Shown: positions 33,859-47,790, counted from the first letter of the stretch. The stretch is 64,000 nucleotides of DNA from Adiantum capillus-veneris (GCA_014529385.2 CM043952.1:70813299-70877298), one strand, 5' to 3'. Notes: generated from the letters alone by a model not told the origin. Numbers and translations: made by a program.

Positions 33859-36800
33859 TCAGGCAGTGAGGTGCCTGAACTTTTTCACCCTTGCCTCGAT
33901 CTCCACTTTTGTCACCAGCTCTCTGAAGGGATTATTGTTGAGAGTTCTCTGATATGCTATGTGTCGAGCTGGTAGATCTTTGGCCATGGGAGTAAATATG
34001 GAGGAGTCTAGCTCAAAGAATCCAGTCATGAATGCCTCCTCGAAGGTTTGCATTAGTGGGAGGGAAGGAACATGACTCTCGCATATAATCCCATGATGAT
34101 ATCTTTGCTTCGGATTCTTGTCTCCATATTCCAACAGAGCCCTCTTGTGCCTTCCACAAAAACCTGCCAGGGATGCTCCGCTGCCTTTATATCATTGAAT
34201 GTCGTTATGCAGGTGGTTAGCATCTTGGAAATTTTCACAAGCATCTAGAATGCAAGATCTGGTATCTCGTTCATCATGTTGATGACCCCCTTGAGCGTCT
34301 AAACCATATACTTTTTTGATGGGGATTGTTATTAATTGGCTTTCTTATGACGGGGTAATTCAACACTGCCAGTCTTTTGCTTTGCCTGAGTAAAAGCTTT
34401 TCCAAGATTGCCGTCTGTTGATGGGACAGTAAGTTGGGTAGATCTTGAAATGCTGCGGAGCATTCCTATAGTATGTTTCATCTATTGGTCGTTGCTCAAA
34501 CCATTTCTTTCGCCAGAGGGGTTGAGTGTCAATGATAGTCTGAATTTGTAGCACAGTGACAGGAACATCCCTGTAATCCCCTCTTTTGTTTGGCTCAAGG
34601 ACAGGTAGCATTTCCTGTTTCCATAATAGGGTCTCCTGTCTCATCAATGGTAGGGAGATCATCTCATGCCCGAGATACTTCACCACTTCATCTGGAGTGA
34701 TCATGAGCAGGGCTACTGACTCCAACACTTTGAGCTCATATTGCAGATACTCCCTGTGTGAAGGGTTTTTGACTTTTGAGATCCAACATTGAATTTCTTC
34801 TTTTGCCATATCCGAAATGGATGTCATGGCTGGATCTTCAGATTCTTGTGTTGCTTTTCATGTGCTTGTACGTGGGACATCCATTTGGTGAGCTTTGAAA
34901 GTGAAATGCTAAAGTCCTCCTGTTTGCTCAAATGCCACTGGGGTTGTTTGTTCGGGCTTTGCTTGTGTTGCCCTTAGAGCATCCAAATCTCCATGTGCCT
35001 CTGCCAGCTGCTTTCTCAAAGTTTCAATCTCTTCATCTTTGGCTTTCTGCAATGTTCTATGCCCTATTGTCATCATTTTTCTATCGTATTTCTCTTGAGC
35101 AAGGGCATCCTTTAGATCTTGGACCTCTTTGTTCAATGAGGTTGATCTAGCTGTCATGCTTGAGGAGCTCGACGTCTACTACAAGGTTAAAAGTTGGGTC
35201 AGAGTCTTGCTAACCACTTCGCTCTGTTCTCTTTCCCTGACCAGCTCTTCCTCTAGTCGTTTTTGCTCAACTTGCAGAGTAGTGTTGGCTTCTAGACCTC
35301 CTTGTAGTAATAGGTGGTATTGTCTTGTTCCCTTTGTAACTCTGATTGGAGTTGCAACTAGACTTTTTGCAACTCCTCTATTTTGTTTTGTAGCTGCAGT
35401 GTGTTTTCAACTGCTTTCATTGCCTCTCTGTTAGTGTCCTCCAACTCTAGTTCGTGCAAGTTGTAGAGAGCTCTTTGGCATTGGAACTGGAGTTTGATCT
35501 AGTCTAAATGTGAATCAATGTCGAACGACCTAATCATTTCAGCTCCCTCCTCTACCATCACTTGCAAACGAGGCGATCTTGGCTTTCTTTGACTTGTTTG
35601 GCCGTGATCAAAGGTTCTAGCCTCATCCGTCGTTCTTTCCTTTGTTTTCAGTACTTCAACAACATTCGGAGCTGTAGTGGTTTCTAGTGGTGTTGTCTCT
35701 TTCTCTTGATCTGCCTTCTTTTCTGCCACTTGTTTTGGAAGATCTACAACTTCTTCTTTATTTTCTGTTCCAGCCTTTGAAGGTAACACTTTGTCTTTTG
35801 GTGATTCAAAATCATATTCCTGCTGGTCAAGTGTGTCCTGCTCACCCTTCTCTTCTTGGTTTTCATCTTTTTCCCTGGCCTTGGTAGGTTCGTCGGATGA
35901 TTCGAGATCATCGACGAGTGGCTACTTTGCATCCTCTCTTTCTCTTTGCTACATTTTTTGTTTGAGCTCATTCTGAATTTGTTGCCATATTTTACTGGCA
36001 ACGTTCTAATTCTCCTCCGCTTCCTATCTTTTGTGTTGTTTGATCCGTTCTAGAGCTGCTCATTTTTTGTGCAGTAAAGCTATATCTTCTTCTTCTTTTT
36101 CGTCATCCGCTTCTGTTCCCTTTCTTATTTCTTCCTCGTGTTTCTATTGGCAAATTTTCTCTCTTTGCGCCTGCGCTTCTTCCATTGTTCTTCTGGCTTG
36201 GGTTACTAGGATGGCCTCTGTTTCCCGTGTTGTTGTCTTCTTCACTCTTGTGTATCTAATTGAAAACTCGCTCCCATGTTCCTCGTCTAAAGATTGGTAT
36301 TCGGAAGGAGTATCTCTTTCTTTTGACCTTGCTTCCTCGTTGTTCGGTGCATCCGACTTCGTCTTCTCACTGTCAGTGTCAGTTCTTGTTGAGATTTGCC
36401 TTGTTTGTTTGACCTCTGGTTTTGGCCTTGTGGATGGTCCTGCTACTGGCTTTACTGCTCTTTTGGATTTGTGGATCAGATCTAGCTACACTTCTATTGG
36501 TGGTAGAAAATTAAACATTCCCAGTTCTTGGTAGGCGATTTGTGTCAGCGCTGGTCCAGCGTTCATGTAAGTCTTGGTCTTTTGGCTACCCTTAAGAGTT
36601 GCTTCCACTATGTTGTCGAGGAGGTAGTTGCCAAAGTCACAGCTGACCACTCTTCTTTCTGCTAACCCCATTGCCATTACTACTACCATGTGCAATAGTG
36701 GTTTAGTGTACCTTGATGGCTTTTGTACTTTGAAGTGTTGCGATATGAGACGCAACGACAATTCTGTCTCCGAGTAGATCAAATCTAGATATGTCAGTTT

Positions 36801-37606
36801 GTGTCCTCTTTGCTTCAGAAAGGCTTTGTTATTATCTATTGCTTTTGTTTTCTGCAAGAGATTGTGTGTTCCTTGCTGCAGATGGAGAGCTTCATTGATT
36901 ATTTATGCAGTGATTTTAACTTTGACTGTCGCTCCATCTTTGTCCGTAAGGGTGGCTTCACCATTGTACTGAATTGAGCTTATGAGTTCATGAGCTCTTC
37001 TGAAATCTATTCCCCATGGCGGTAGTCGTAGAAAGTTGTCCAATTGTAGACACCTGGCCCCAGCTTGCACTTTAGACTTCTGGTGTAGTGTCCACAATTC
37101 CCTTGGAAAAATGGTGGTCTTTACTATCTCTCCATCTGCTGCTTGAAATCTTCCGATGAATATATTGGCAGGTATTGCTTCAAGCACCTATTTTGTGATA
37201 TGGGCCTTCTCATTTGAGGATATATCTATGATCTCATATGGAGCTACTCCCCACTCCCTTTGTGTTTTTCTTTGAGGCATCCGGAGGTCAGTTTTAGATT
37301 GGAAACAAGATTTAGCAATTGATCAAAACTGTTGGAAAGTTGAAGAAAACGCAAACAGATGTCAATAACAATTAGACCTTTAATGTTACATCTCCTTGAT
37401 CCTTGTGTTTTATCCTCTTTCGGACTCCCTTTTGTTTTAGTTGGCTTTGGAATAAAGCCCCAAGATGTTTCAATTGCTGCTCTAGCTAGTAGGGTAGCTT
37501 CATATCCTTCTCCTAACCCTACTCCATAATGTTTTTGCTGGAAACTAACCATTTTTTCTTTGATTACTACCAAATGATTATTTGCAGACTGAAGGTAACA
37601 AACCAT
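33859..37606 (-). pseudogene. Relic Z: long ORF with helical domain and coiled coil in 3' position of an LTR element
   Basis: A largely continuous minus-strand frame with several stops. N-terminal part: IPANIFIGRFQAADGEI, FLRLPPWGIDFRRAHELISS, then RRVVSCDFGNYLLDNIVEA and LGMFNFLPP. This is reminiscent of the plant mobile/transposon-protein domains found in TE ORFs. Next comes a very charged Lys/Glu-rich linker, a coiled coil (LNKEVQDLKDALAQEKYDRK) and a C-terminal region (LWRKKWFEQRPIDETYY; FFELDSSIF). It ends about 85 bp before a polypurine tract and probable LTR. It therefore sits where Athila-type elements carry an extra 3' ORF. Homology to a named family is not shown. Confidence 0.5.
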
Positions 37607-39239
<1,633 letters not shown>

Positions 39240-39975
39240 TTATGACACTGCGAATTCTGGTGATTGAGGGGGCTGTTTTGGTTGCCACTGAAATTGCTTT
39301 GATGTGGAATTCAGGGTTGAGGCATCCATTGAGCGAGGCAGTTTTGGTTTCCATACCCACTGGAATTCTTTTGGTTGTCGATGTTGAGATTGGATTGGCC
39401 TAGGTTGCTTGACAAAAGCCTTGGGTGGCCCGAGGATGGGTTTTTGTTGATGCATCATGGGTGGACTTGCATTTTCATGTCGTTTGGGTATCCATAATGT
39501 CTTTGAATTGGTTTGCATAATAGACTTTTTAACCCAAATTTTTCTGACCACCATTTGAAAACATCACTGGATTGGAATAGGTGTTGATTGGAGATGTTCC
39601 CATACATAATCTGTTTGCACAAATGGTGTGGCAAAAGATTTGTCAAATTGCCTTAGCTGCAAGGTATTATCGTGCCAATTTGGTGTGGCTTCATAAGTGT
39701 GCATCCATGGCACTCCCAAAATAACTGCTCGTTAAGATCCTTATCCTTGACTACATGAAAGTGGTGAGAGGATAAATTGTTCCATCAACAGTTATTGGCA
39801 AATTGACATGTCCCAGGCTGTTCATTGTGCCATTGTTTGCCACTTTGAATCCCATAGTATTTGGCATTAGGGGATACTTTGTTAATTTCATGAATGTGGA
39901 GCAATTGGAAAAAATTTATCTTGCCCCTATGGACCATTGTTGAGATGTCGAGCTCTACATCTTGAGTTGGCATCC
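39240..39975 (-). pseudogene. Aspartic protease relic and Pro/Gln-rich linker of an LTR element
   Basis: On the minus strand MGFKVANNGTMNSLGHVNLP, then ITVDGTIYPLTTF and, after a frame change, VILGVPWMHTYEAT. This is the second half of a retroviral-type protease (strand pattern ending ILG.PW). The N-terminal catalytic D is not readable. It is followed by a Pro/Gln-rich linker (39240-39554). Frameshifts and stops show it is dead. It may belong with relic Z or F, but the order protease-after-integrase does not fit a single simple element. Confidence 0.5.
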
Positions 39976-40121
39976 ACTACGGGTCTTGGCCGCTTACGGC
40001 ATTTACTCACTGGCACGTTAGGTGACCGACACGGAGGATCTCTGCCAGTGATTCTACAGCTGGACTACACTTATAGTGCCAGCCTAGTACGCTTCTAGCG
40101 TGTTCACACTTAGTGACAGCA
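39976..40121. other. Flank of copia I with small inverted repeat
   Basis: Non-coding stretch with TCACTGGCA (about 40008) inverted as TGCCAGTGA about 35 bp later. Origin unknown. Confidence 0.4.
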
Positions 40122-40258
40122 TGTACATATGTGCTACTTTTCAGCTTTAGCACTTAGTCATTTTGTACTCTCTTTTCTGTGAGAAGAAGAAGAAGCTTTC
40201 CATCTCTGTGTGGTGTGTGCTTGTCTTGTCTAGCTCTCTTGCATCCTCATTCTTTACA
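40122..40258 (+). repeat. 5' LTR of copia I
   Basis: 137 bp, TG...CA, differing from the 3' LTR at two positions. Unusually short for an element of this kind. Confidence 0.9.
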
Positions 40259-40270
40259 TGGTATCAGAGC
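40259..40270 (+). other. Primer-binding site of copia I (tRNA-iMet)
   Basis: TGGTATCAGAGC directly after the LTR. Confidence 0.92.
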
Positions 40271-40556
40271 CTGGTGCAAGCAAGAGAGGCTAAGAGAGCA
40301 AGAGCATCACAATCCCTTCGTTCGCAATCCACGACCAGATGTCGAAGGCGCCCTGCGCAACGAAAAAAATTTATGGGGTTTTTCGTACAAGTTTCTGAAC
40401 AGGTCTCCAAAGTGCAGTACACAGAGATTTACTGTACAAGTACAGTGGTTGTATGTACGCTTGATTGTGAGAAAGCGTTACAGGTACCACGATAGCAGGT
40501 TCAACAGATTTGCAGGTTTTTTGCAGATTGCAGCTATTTTGTCTTAGTGCTTCAAG

Positions 40557-41240
40557 ATGTCTGACGGTTTCAGTCAGATTGTTACTGAGAAGCTTGAGAA
40601 AAATAACTACCCTGCATGGAAGTTCAGAATAACAAATTTCCTAAAAGGAAAAGGTTATTGGGACTATGTAGAAGGAGACAATGAAAAGGAACCAGAGATT
40701 CCCGAGGCAAATGCTACAGCAGAACAAAGAAAAGCTTTGAGGGACTGGCAACAAGGCCAGAGCAAAGTGATGTATTGGCTTTCTATGAGCATCACAGATG
40801 GCATGATGGGCTATCTACAGGATGTTGAAACCCCCGCCATTGCATGGAAAAACTTAGGCAGAGTGTTCGAGGTGAACACTAAGGCCAGGAAGCTTCAACT
40901 AAAGTCAGAGCTAAATCAGGTTAAGAGGAACAACCTCTCCATCAATGATTATGCCTTGAAGATCAAGAGTATCATTGAGGCTCTTGGATCTATTAAAGTC
41001 TCATTGGAAGACGATGACATTTTTTGTGCATGCTTGGATGGTCTAGGAGATGAGTATGTACATTTCAGGTCTTCCATGAATACAAGAGACGACATCCCCG
41101 TATTCCAAGATTTGATTTCTATGCTTATTCTTGAGGAGAAGAACCTTGACACATCTTCTTCTCATGGCAGAAATAATTCTGAACAGGCCTTCTATTCTAA
41201 CTCCAACAGAGGTAGAGGTAGAGGTCATGGTCGAGGCCCA
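40557..41240 (+). pseudogene. gag of copia I
   Basis: ATG at 40557. A copia (UBN2-type) gag: NNYPAWKFRITNFLKGKGYW near the start, WLSMSITDGMMGYL, KLQLKSELNQVK and LEEKN, then a Gly/Arg-rich stretch. At about 41239 a 1-nt deletion moves the frame; the continuing frame holds the zinc knuckle CWTCGERGHMSHDC (41399-41441). The open frame on paper runs to 41546, but past 41240 it is out of phase with the conserved sequence. Confidence 0.85.
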
Positions 41241-44200
41241 GTGGTCGAGGCCCAAGGGGTTGCAGGGGCCAATTTCAAGAAGGTCAATCAAATCAAAACA
41301 ATACAGGTGGCAGGGGAAACCAGTCTCAAGGCAGGGGGAGTCAAAGAGGTCGTGGTGCAGGATCAAGCAGGCAACAACATACTGCAGATAGCAGAGAATG
41401 TTGGACTTGTGGTGAAAGAGGTCACATGTCACATGACTGTCCAAAGGGAAAATCTAGTGGAAAGAGAGAACAGGGCAACTATGAATCTACTAGTAGAGAT
41501 GCACATGACAGCAAAAACGAGCGCATGTTTGTTATGCAGCATGTAATGAATACAATGACTGTAGAGAATTCCACCCAAGATGATGTTTGGTATGTGGATT
41601 CAGGTGCCTCTAATCACATGACGTCTCGTGGAGAGTGGTTTAGAGATATGCGCAAACCAGATGTGTCAGGCTATGTGTAGACAGAAGATGGCACAGCTCA
41701 CCCCATTGCTCATGTAGGGGACATACCTCTAAATACGAAGAGTGGGAAATCAAAGTACTTAGCAGATGTACACCATGTCCCAAACATTACAAAGAATCTT
41801 GTTTCTGTTGGACAAATGGTTGAGCAGGGTTTGCAGGTTCGCTTCAATCCAAATGGCTGTTATGTAGAAGATTTCCAGAATGGCTGTAAGCTGATCACAG
41901 AGGGCAAATGTGTGGGCAGAATGTTTACGCTGAATGTAGACATGCCTGAGGTAAAAGCTGCATTATTTGCACAGGGCACAGGTGTTGTGGCTGATGTTGA
42001 CATTTGGCACAAACGCATTGGCCATGTCAATGAGCAGAGATTGCGCAGCATGCAATCAAAATAGATTGTAAAAGGTTTGCCCAAATTCAAGGTGGATGGT
42101 ATGCATAAAGTGTGTGCAGCATGCCAGTTTGGAAAACAGTCAAAGGGCTCATTTCCACATGAGCGCAATGTATGTGAAAAGCCACTTGAGGTGGTGCACA
42201 CAGATGTTTGGGGTCCAACCGATACTGCAAGTATACATGGTTGCAAGTATTATGTCTCTTTCATTGATGACCATACAAGGAAAGTATGGGTCTACTTCAT
42301 GCGTAACAAAAGTGAAGTGTTTGGTCACTTTCAGGACTTCAAAGTCATGATTGAGAAGGAGACAGATATGAAAATCAAGACATTGAGGTCAGATGGAGGG
42401 GGAGAGTACTTCTCCAATGATTTTTTAGATTTTCTGCAAATGCGTGGTATACGCAAGCAGTTTACATGCAGATATACTCCACAACAGAATGGGGTCAGAG
42501 AAAGGAAAAACAGACACATTGCAGAGGTTGCACGTGCATTGATGAATGAGAAGAACATGCCTCATCATTTCTGGGCTGAAGCTGTAAATATAGCTGTGTA
42601 CATTATGAACAGGACACCTACAACTACGGTGCATGATGTAACACATGAGGAAAAGTTTACAGGTACAAAGCCTGATTTGGCACACTTGAAAGTGTTTGGC
42701 TGCATAGCTTACGTGCATGTACCAGATGAGTTGCGTAGGAAATTGGATCCTAAAGCAGATAAATGTATTCTTGTGGGATATTCCCTTGAATAAAAGGGGT
42801 ACAGGTGCTACAATCCTACTACACGAGAATTACGAGTGAGCAGAGATGTAGTCTTTGATGAGATGAGCAGCTGGTATAGTAATGCACATGGCACTATTGG
42901 GGCTGATGTAAAAGATGATCTGGTTGTACAAAATGTGAGGCCACAGTCACAGGTTTTGAGTGGACCACAAGAGTCCTCTTCTCGTGGCTCTGTTGAGAAG
43001 CCATGGAATGGTAGACTACGTACGTAGGTTACTCCACCAGCAGGTACAGGGAATGTATCACGAAAAGGAAAGGAAAAGGCTGATGAACCTCCCTTTATGG
43101 CTGATGCATCATCAGGTTTTTCACATGTAGACATGGATTCAGATGGTTCTGAACAAAGTCTTGATGAGGAATTTGGAATTCCGGTTGTCAGGACACCTGG
43201 TGTAAGGAAAGTACAAGAAGATGTTAGAGGACCGCGCAGATCTAACAGAGTCAGAAATCCAGTTCAAAAATTGACTTATGATGGGTATCTAGCGCATCAC
43301 CAAGCCTACATGGCTAAGGTGATACAGGATGTGGAGCCCACATGTTTTGAGGATGCAGTTGGAAATGTGCATTGGGATGATGCAATGAATGAAGAGATGG
43401 CTACATTGGAAGCAAATGACACATGGGATTTGGTGCCATTGCCAAGTGGCAAGAAAACTATTGGCTGTAAATGGGTGTATAAAACCAAGCATAAGGCTGA
43501 TGGTAACATTGAGCGTCACAAGGCAAGGCTGGTCGCAAAGGGTTATGCATAGACGTATGGCATAGACTATGAGGAGAACTTTGCTCCAGTGGCAAAGATG
43601 ACGACTGTGAGAGCTGTCATAGCAGTGGCTGCATCTAGAGGATGGATTATGCATCAAATGGATGTAAAGAATGCCTTCTTGAATGGTGAGTTGCAAGAGG
43701 AAGTGTATATGGATCAGACACCTGATTATGTCGATCCAGGTTACCCAGATTATGTATGCAGACTTCTCAAAGCCTTGTATGGTTTGAAGCAGGGCTCTAG
43801 AGCATGGTATGACAGGATTTCCAAGTATCTTGTCAGTATTGGGTTTAGGAGAGCTCATGCTGATCATTCACTCTAAGTACGTGAGAGTGATGTGGGGATT
43901 GTGGTCATTACCATATATGTAGATGACCTTATTATTGTGGGTGACAATGCTATGGAGATTGACCATGTGAAGGGCCTTCTCAAGCAGGAGTTTGAAATGA
44001 AAGATTTGGGCGAGTTGCGCTACTTTCTTGGCATTGAGGTGATCAGGACTCCAGAGGGTGTATGGCTGTCACAGAGACAGTATGCTTTGGACATGTTGTC
44101 AAAGTATGGTATGGCTGATTGTAAGCCAATTTCTATTCCCTTGGATGTGAATGCAAAGCTGAGTGTAGAGAAGGGTGATGTTGTTGAGGATGTCAAGATG

Positions 44201-44824
44201 TACAAGAAGATTGTGGGTAGTCTAATCTACTTGACTATCATGAGGCCAGACTTGAGCTACACAGTAGGCTTGGAGAGTCAGTTCATGCATCTTCCGAGGA
44301 AGCCACATTTGGATGGAGTACAACGCACACTTCGGTACGTGCAAGGGACTCTTGGCTATGCATTGTTCTATGCAGCAGATGCGCCATTAGGCTTGTATGG
44401 ATATACAGATGCAGATTGGGCAGGTAGCATTGTTGATAGGAGATCTACGAGTGGCTTCATGTTCTCTTTTGGGAGTGCTACTGTTACTTGGAGCAACAAA
44501 AAGCAACCTATGGTTGCTTTATCAAGCACAGAGGCCGTGTACAGAGGTGCAGCAGTTGCGGCGTGCGAGGTAGCTTGGCTACGCACATTACTTGAGGAAT
44601 TGGGAGTGCAGGTGGACCAGCAGATTGTCATCCATTGTGACAACCTCAGCAGCATGCAGTTGGCTAGGAACCCAGTGTTCCATGCCAGGACCAAGCACAT
44701 AGAGGTCCATTACCACTACGTTCGAGAGCGAGTGTTGGCGGGCGACATCGACTTGGTCTACTACAGCACAGAGGAGAAGATAGCAGATATCTTTACCAAG
44801 GCCCTCGGAGCTGAGAAGCTTTGA
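41241..44824 (+). pseudogene. pol of copia I (protease, integrase, RT, RNase H) with six in-frame stops
   Basis: One frame throughout: zinc knuckle, protease with VDSGASNHM (near 41597), integrase zinc domain (HKRIGH...CAACQFGK), DDE core (TDVWGP; SDGGGE near 42392; NGVRERKN), RT with [10 protein letters not shown] and YVDD (43916-43927), RNase H with DADWAG and SSTEAVY. It ends FTKALGAEKL at 44824, shorter than typical. In-frame stops: TAG 41678, TAG 42062, TAA 42791, TAG 43025, TAG 43550, TAA 43874. Most stand where Gln is plausible, and at 43550 copia RTs normally have Gln. No TGA and no other frameshift. Confidence 0.88.
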
Positions 44825-44855
44825 CGTTTCCGGACTACGACGTTTTCGGACCGCA

Positions 44856-44992
44856 TGTACATATGTGCTACTTTTCAGCTTTAGCACTTAGTCATTTTGT
44901 ACTCTCTTTTCTGTGAGAAGAAGAAGAAGCTTTCCATCTCTGTGTGGTGTGTGATTGTCTTGTGTAGCTCTCTTGCATCCTCATTCTTTACA
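44856..44992 (+). repeat. 3' LTR of copia I
   Basis: 137 bp. Just upstream, GACGTTT(T/C)CGGA occurs twice instead of a purine tract. Confidence 0.9.
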
Positions 44993-45173
44993 ACCATGTA
45001 GCCTCCATCTGTATGGATGTTATTGGAGGGGAATTGGTACAATTTTTATGTTCATTATTTCTTTGAATGTTTGCCCGCTCCTTTCGCTTTAATATTATGA
45101 TTTTGGCTTCTTGCTGTGCCTGTTTCCGAATGTCATGGGGTCGACTTCTACACTGAGCTGCCGCATGTATTGT
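44993..45173. other. Spacer between copia I and relic F
   Basis: AT-rich; no gene. It may be the 3' non-coding part of F. Confidence 0.4.
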
Positions 45174-47429
45174 TCAGAGTTCTTCTGGTGCCAGCGGAAG
45201 AAAATATTTCTTTAATCTGTAGTCACTCATCCAATTAGGCATATCCTCTCCTTCTAATGTTTCAAGCTTGATGGCATTATTTTGTGATATATCATATATT
45301 ACAAAAGGCCCCAGCCCTTGCTTTTTGAGTTTTTTGGAGTGTTGTTTGAGGGTATACACCAAAAGGTAATCCCCTTTTTGGAACTCCTTGCTAATCACAT
45401 GTCGATCATGGAAAGCTTTCATTTGTCTTTTCTGAGCGTATATCCCAGCTACCGCTCTTACTTTGGTTTCATCTAATTGATCTAGGGTGTCTAGTCTCTC
45501 CGATAGCTCGTGTCCCATCCATCCTAATTGTGTTGTGACCCGTAGTGTTTTAATTAAGAATTCCATGGGTAGAATTGTATTAATCCGGAACACAAGGTCA
45601 AAAAGAGTGGTCCCGATGGAAGTTTTAAAAGCTACTCTTTAAGCCCATAATATACTGTGTAGCTTTTGATCCCAATCATTTCTTGAGTCACTGACTATTT
45701 TGGTGAGCACCGTGCATAATATTTTATTGATACTTTCGGCTTGTCCATTAGCTTGTGGGTGATAGGGTGTTGATTTGTGATGGATCACCATGAATTTGTC
45801 AAGTAAGATTTCAATGATGTTCAGAAAGTGTGTTCCCCTATCACTCACTATTTCAATGGTAGACCATATCTGATAAAGATATGTTCAAAAAGGAACTGAT
45901 CCGTAGTCCGTACATCATTTTTCTGTGTTGCCTTTGCTTCTAACCATTTAGTCATGTAATTTGTTGCTACTATGATGTATTGTGCGTGCGACCTATATGC
46001 AGGAGGTATGATAGAGCCAATAAAGTCAATGCCCCATGTGGCCAAAGCGTGTACTCCCCTCATTGGCCTTAATGGCATTTCATCTCTCCGTAGGGGTGGT
46101 TTTGTGTGTTGACATTCATCACATCGTTTGACATAGGCCTCTGCATCCCTAAATAGGGTTGGCCACCATATGCTTGAGTGAAGTACTAGCTTTGTTGTTT
46201 TATCAGCAGAGAAATTTCCCCTTAGTTGGACCAAGTGTGCTTGTTCTAGGATAAAGAAATATTCGCTTTTCGTAGCACACAACCGTCGTTGTTCGTCCTT
46301 TCCTCACCTGTACAGTTGGTTTGTAATTAGCAGATAATGTTTTGCTTCTTGTGCTACAGTTATCATTCTTGCGTTACCCCATCCTTCTGGGAAGGTCTTG
46401 TTTTTTAAGTACTCAGTTATGTGAGTACTCCATTTGGGTGCTTGTACTACTCAAAACAGGGTGGCGTATTCCACTAGAGATTTCTTTGTACATTTATCAC
46501 ATGATTTTACATAAGTATGGACATTGTTTTCCATGTTTTTCCAATAGACTCCTAGCCTCTTCAGTCTTTGGTACGTTTGCATTTCTCCATTGTGAAACCC
46601 CGTATGTTGTATATGAGCCTGCTTGAGGTAGTATTTGTATTCATCTGGCTGTACACATAGTCTCAAAACCCCATTCTTTTCGTGCTTGTACAATTGTCCT
46701 ACTCAAACCTGGAGATTTCTTGTTCGATGTATTATTGATGGTTGTCTTTTCACCTGTAATGATTCGATTGTGAGTAGAGGGATGACCTCTTCACTCCACC
46801 TCGGAACCATTAAAATGTTAAACAGGTATGAATCTGGAAGATCATCATCAATATCTTTAGGTACTTCCCCATGGAACAATCTTGAAAGATGATTTGCTCA
46901 TGTGTGTGTAGTTCTCTTTTTTACAACTAATGTGAAGTCAAACTCAAGCAATAGTATAAACCATCATTCCAGTGTTGCAAGGTTTGTTTACTAGATATAA
47001 CAGTGCTTGGTGATCTACAAAGAAAACAAACTTGTTTGCAAGAAGGTAGTGTCTAAATTCTTTGACAGCATATATCATTTCTATACCTTCTCTTTTTGTG
47101 GTGGTATAATTTTTCTTTGCATTGTTCAGCTGTTAATTAGAGTAGCAAATGGAAATATCCATTTTCTTCTCTCCTGGCTGGGCTAATATGCATCCTATGG
47201 CATAGGCTGATGCATCAACATGAACGTGAAAGATCTTGCTCCAGTCAAGGGCTTGCAAAATTGGAGTATGAATTAATTGCTGCTTCAATTTGTGAAAGGC
47301 GTGCTCGCATTCTTCTGTCCATTCAAATTTAGCAATGAGGGCATACAACGGTTTAGCTATTACAACATACATGTATATGAAGTGCCTGTAGTATCCACAA
47401 TGTCCCATAAATGTGTAGATAGTTAACAT
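45174..47429 (-). pseudogene. Element F: Ty3/gypsy pol relic (RNase H and integrase with two zinc domains)
   Basis: Minus-strand order: end of RT (GHCGYYRHFI) and RNase H (HVHVDASAYAIGCILAQPG, catalytic Asp kept), then a first integrase-type H2C2 domain (QAHIQHTGFHNGE...CDKC, about 46,451-46,640), then a second one (QAHLVQLRGNFSAD...CDECQ, about 46,100-46,250), the DDE core (WGIDFIGSI; SDRGTHF; HPQANGQAE) and a C-terminal domain (45174-45593). Several TGA/TAA stops and frame changes. It is a different, older lineage from the Tat elements here; gag and RT N-terminus are not seen. Confidence 0.8.
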
Positions 47430-47499
47430 CTAATTTTAGAAGTTATGTGCTTGGAAGCTCTCATGTAAGTTATGTGGCTCTAGTAGGTGATATTTCATT

Positions 47500-47790
47500 C
47501 TACAAAGTCTACATCAAACTGGTGGTACGTCATAGAGGTAGCCCCTCGTAGTGTACGAACGTATGAGGGCTACCATGTGCCAATCACAACGGCATCAATG
47601 GAGGAGATTGGAGAAGATGCTCAGTCATAAGCCGTTGAGGTGGTGCCAGATGAGTATCAAGTTGCTACTCTCTATTGGGTGCATGTATAGGATCTACAAA
47701 ATGAAATGGAGGACATCTATCTAAACGGAGAGCTCTATATAGATATTGGGAGTTATACTGAGCTATGCGAGGATGAGAGAGAGACCTCTT
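47500..47790 (+). pseudogene. Unidentified coding relic, possibly from a CACTA transposon
   Basis: A plus-strand frame with two stops reads WYVIEVAPRSVRTYEGYH and later LYWVHV and LYIDIGSYTELCEDE. The WYV...APR pattern recalls the C-terminal region of plant CACTA transposases, which would suit the transposase-like relic Y downstream, but this is weak. Confidence 0.25.

Larger units (their letters stand above)
40122..44992 (+). mobile_element. Element I: copia LTR retrotransposon with very short LTRs
   Basis: 137-bp LTRs (40122-40258 and 44856-44992; TGTACATATG to CTTTACA) with two differences. tRNA-iMet primer-binding site, then gag, protease, integrase, RT and RNase H in copia order. There is no polypurine tract before the 3' LTR and no matching target duplication (flanks CAGCA and ACCAT). 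Gag is separated from pol by a single-base frameshift, and pol contains six in-frame TAA/TAG codons. It looks like a fairly young but dead copy. Confidence 0.9.

Noticed and set aside
41678-43876. Reassignment of TAA/TAG to Gln (variant genetic code)
   Set aside because: A's intact pol ends in TGA, but the accessory ORFs, leader ORFs and other frames use TAA/TAG as normal stops, and plant nuclei are not known to reassign them; deamination is simpler.
39985-45547. CACTACGGGTC at 39975-39985 with its inverted copy GACCCGTAGTG near 45537, as ends of a CACTA transposon enclosing copia I
   Set aside because: The right copy lies inside conserved integrase C-terminal coding sequence of relic F, there is no further terminal similarity and no 3-bp duplication; 11 bp can match by chance.
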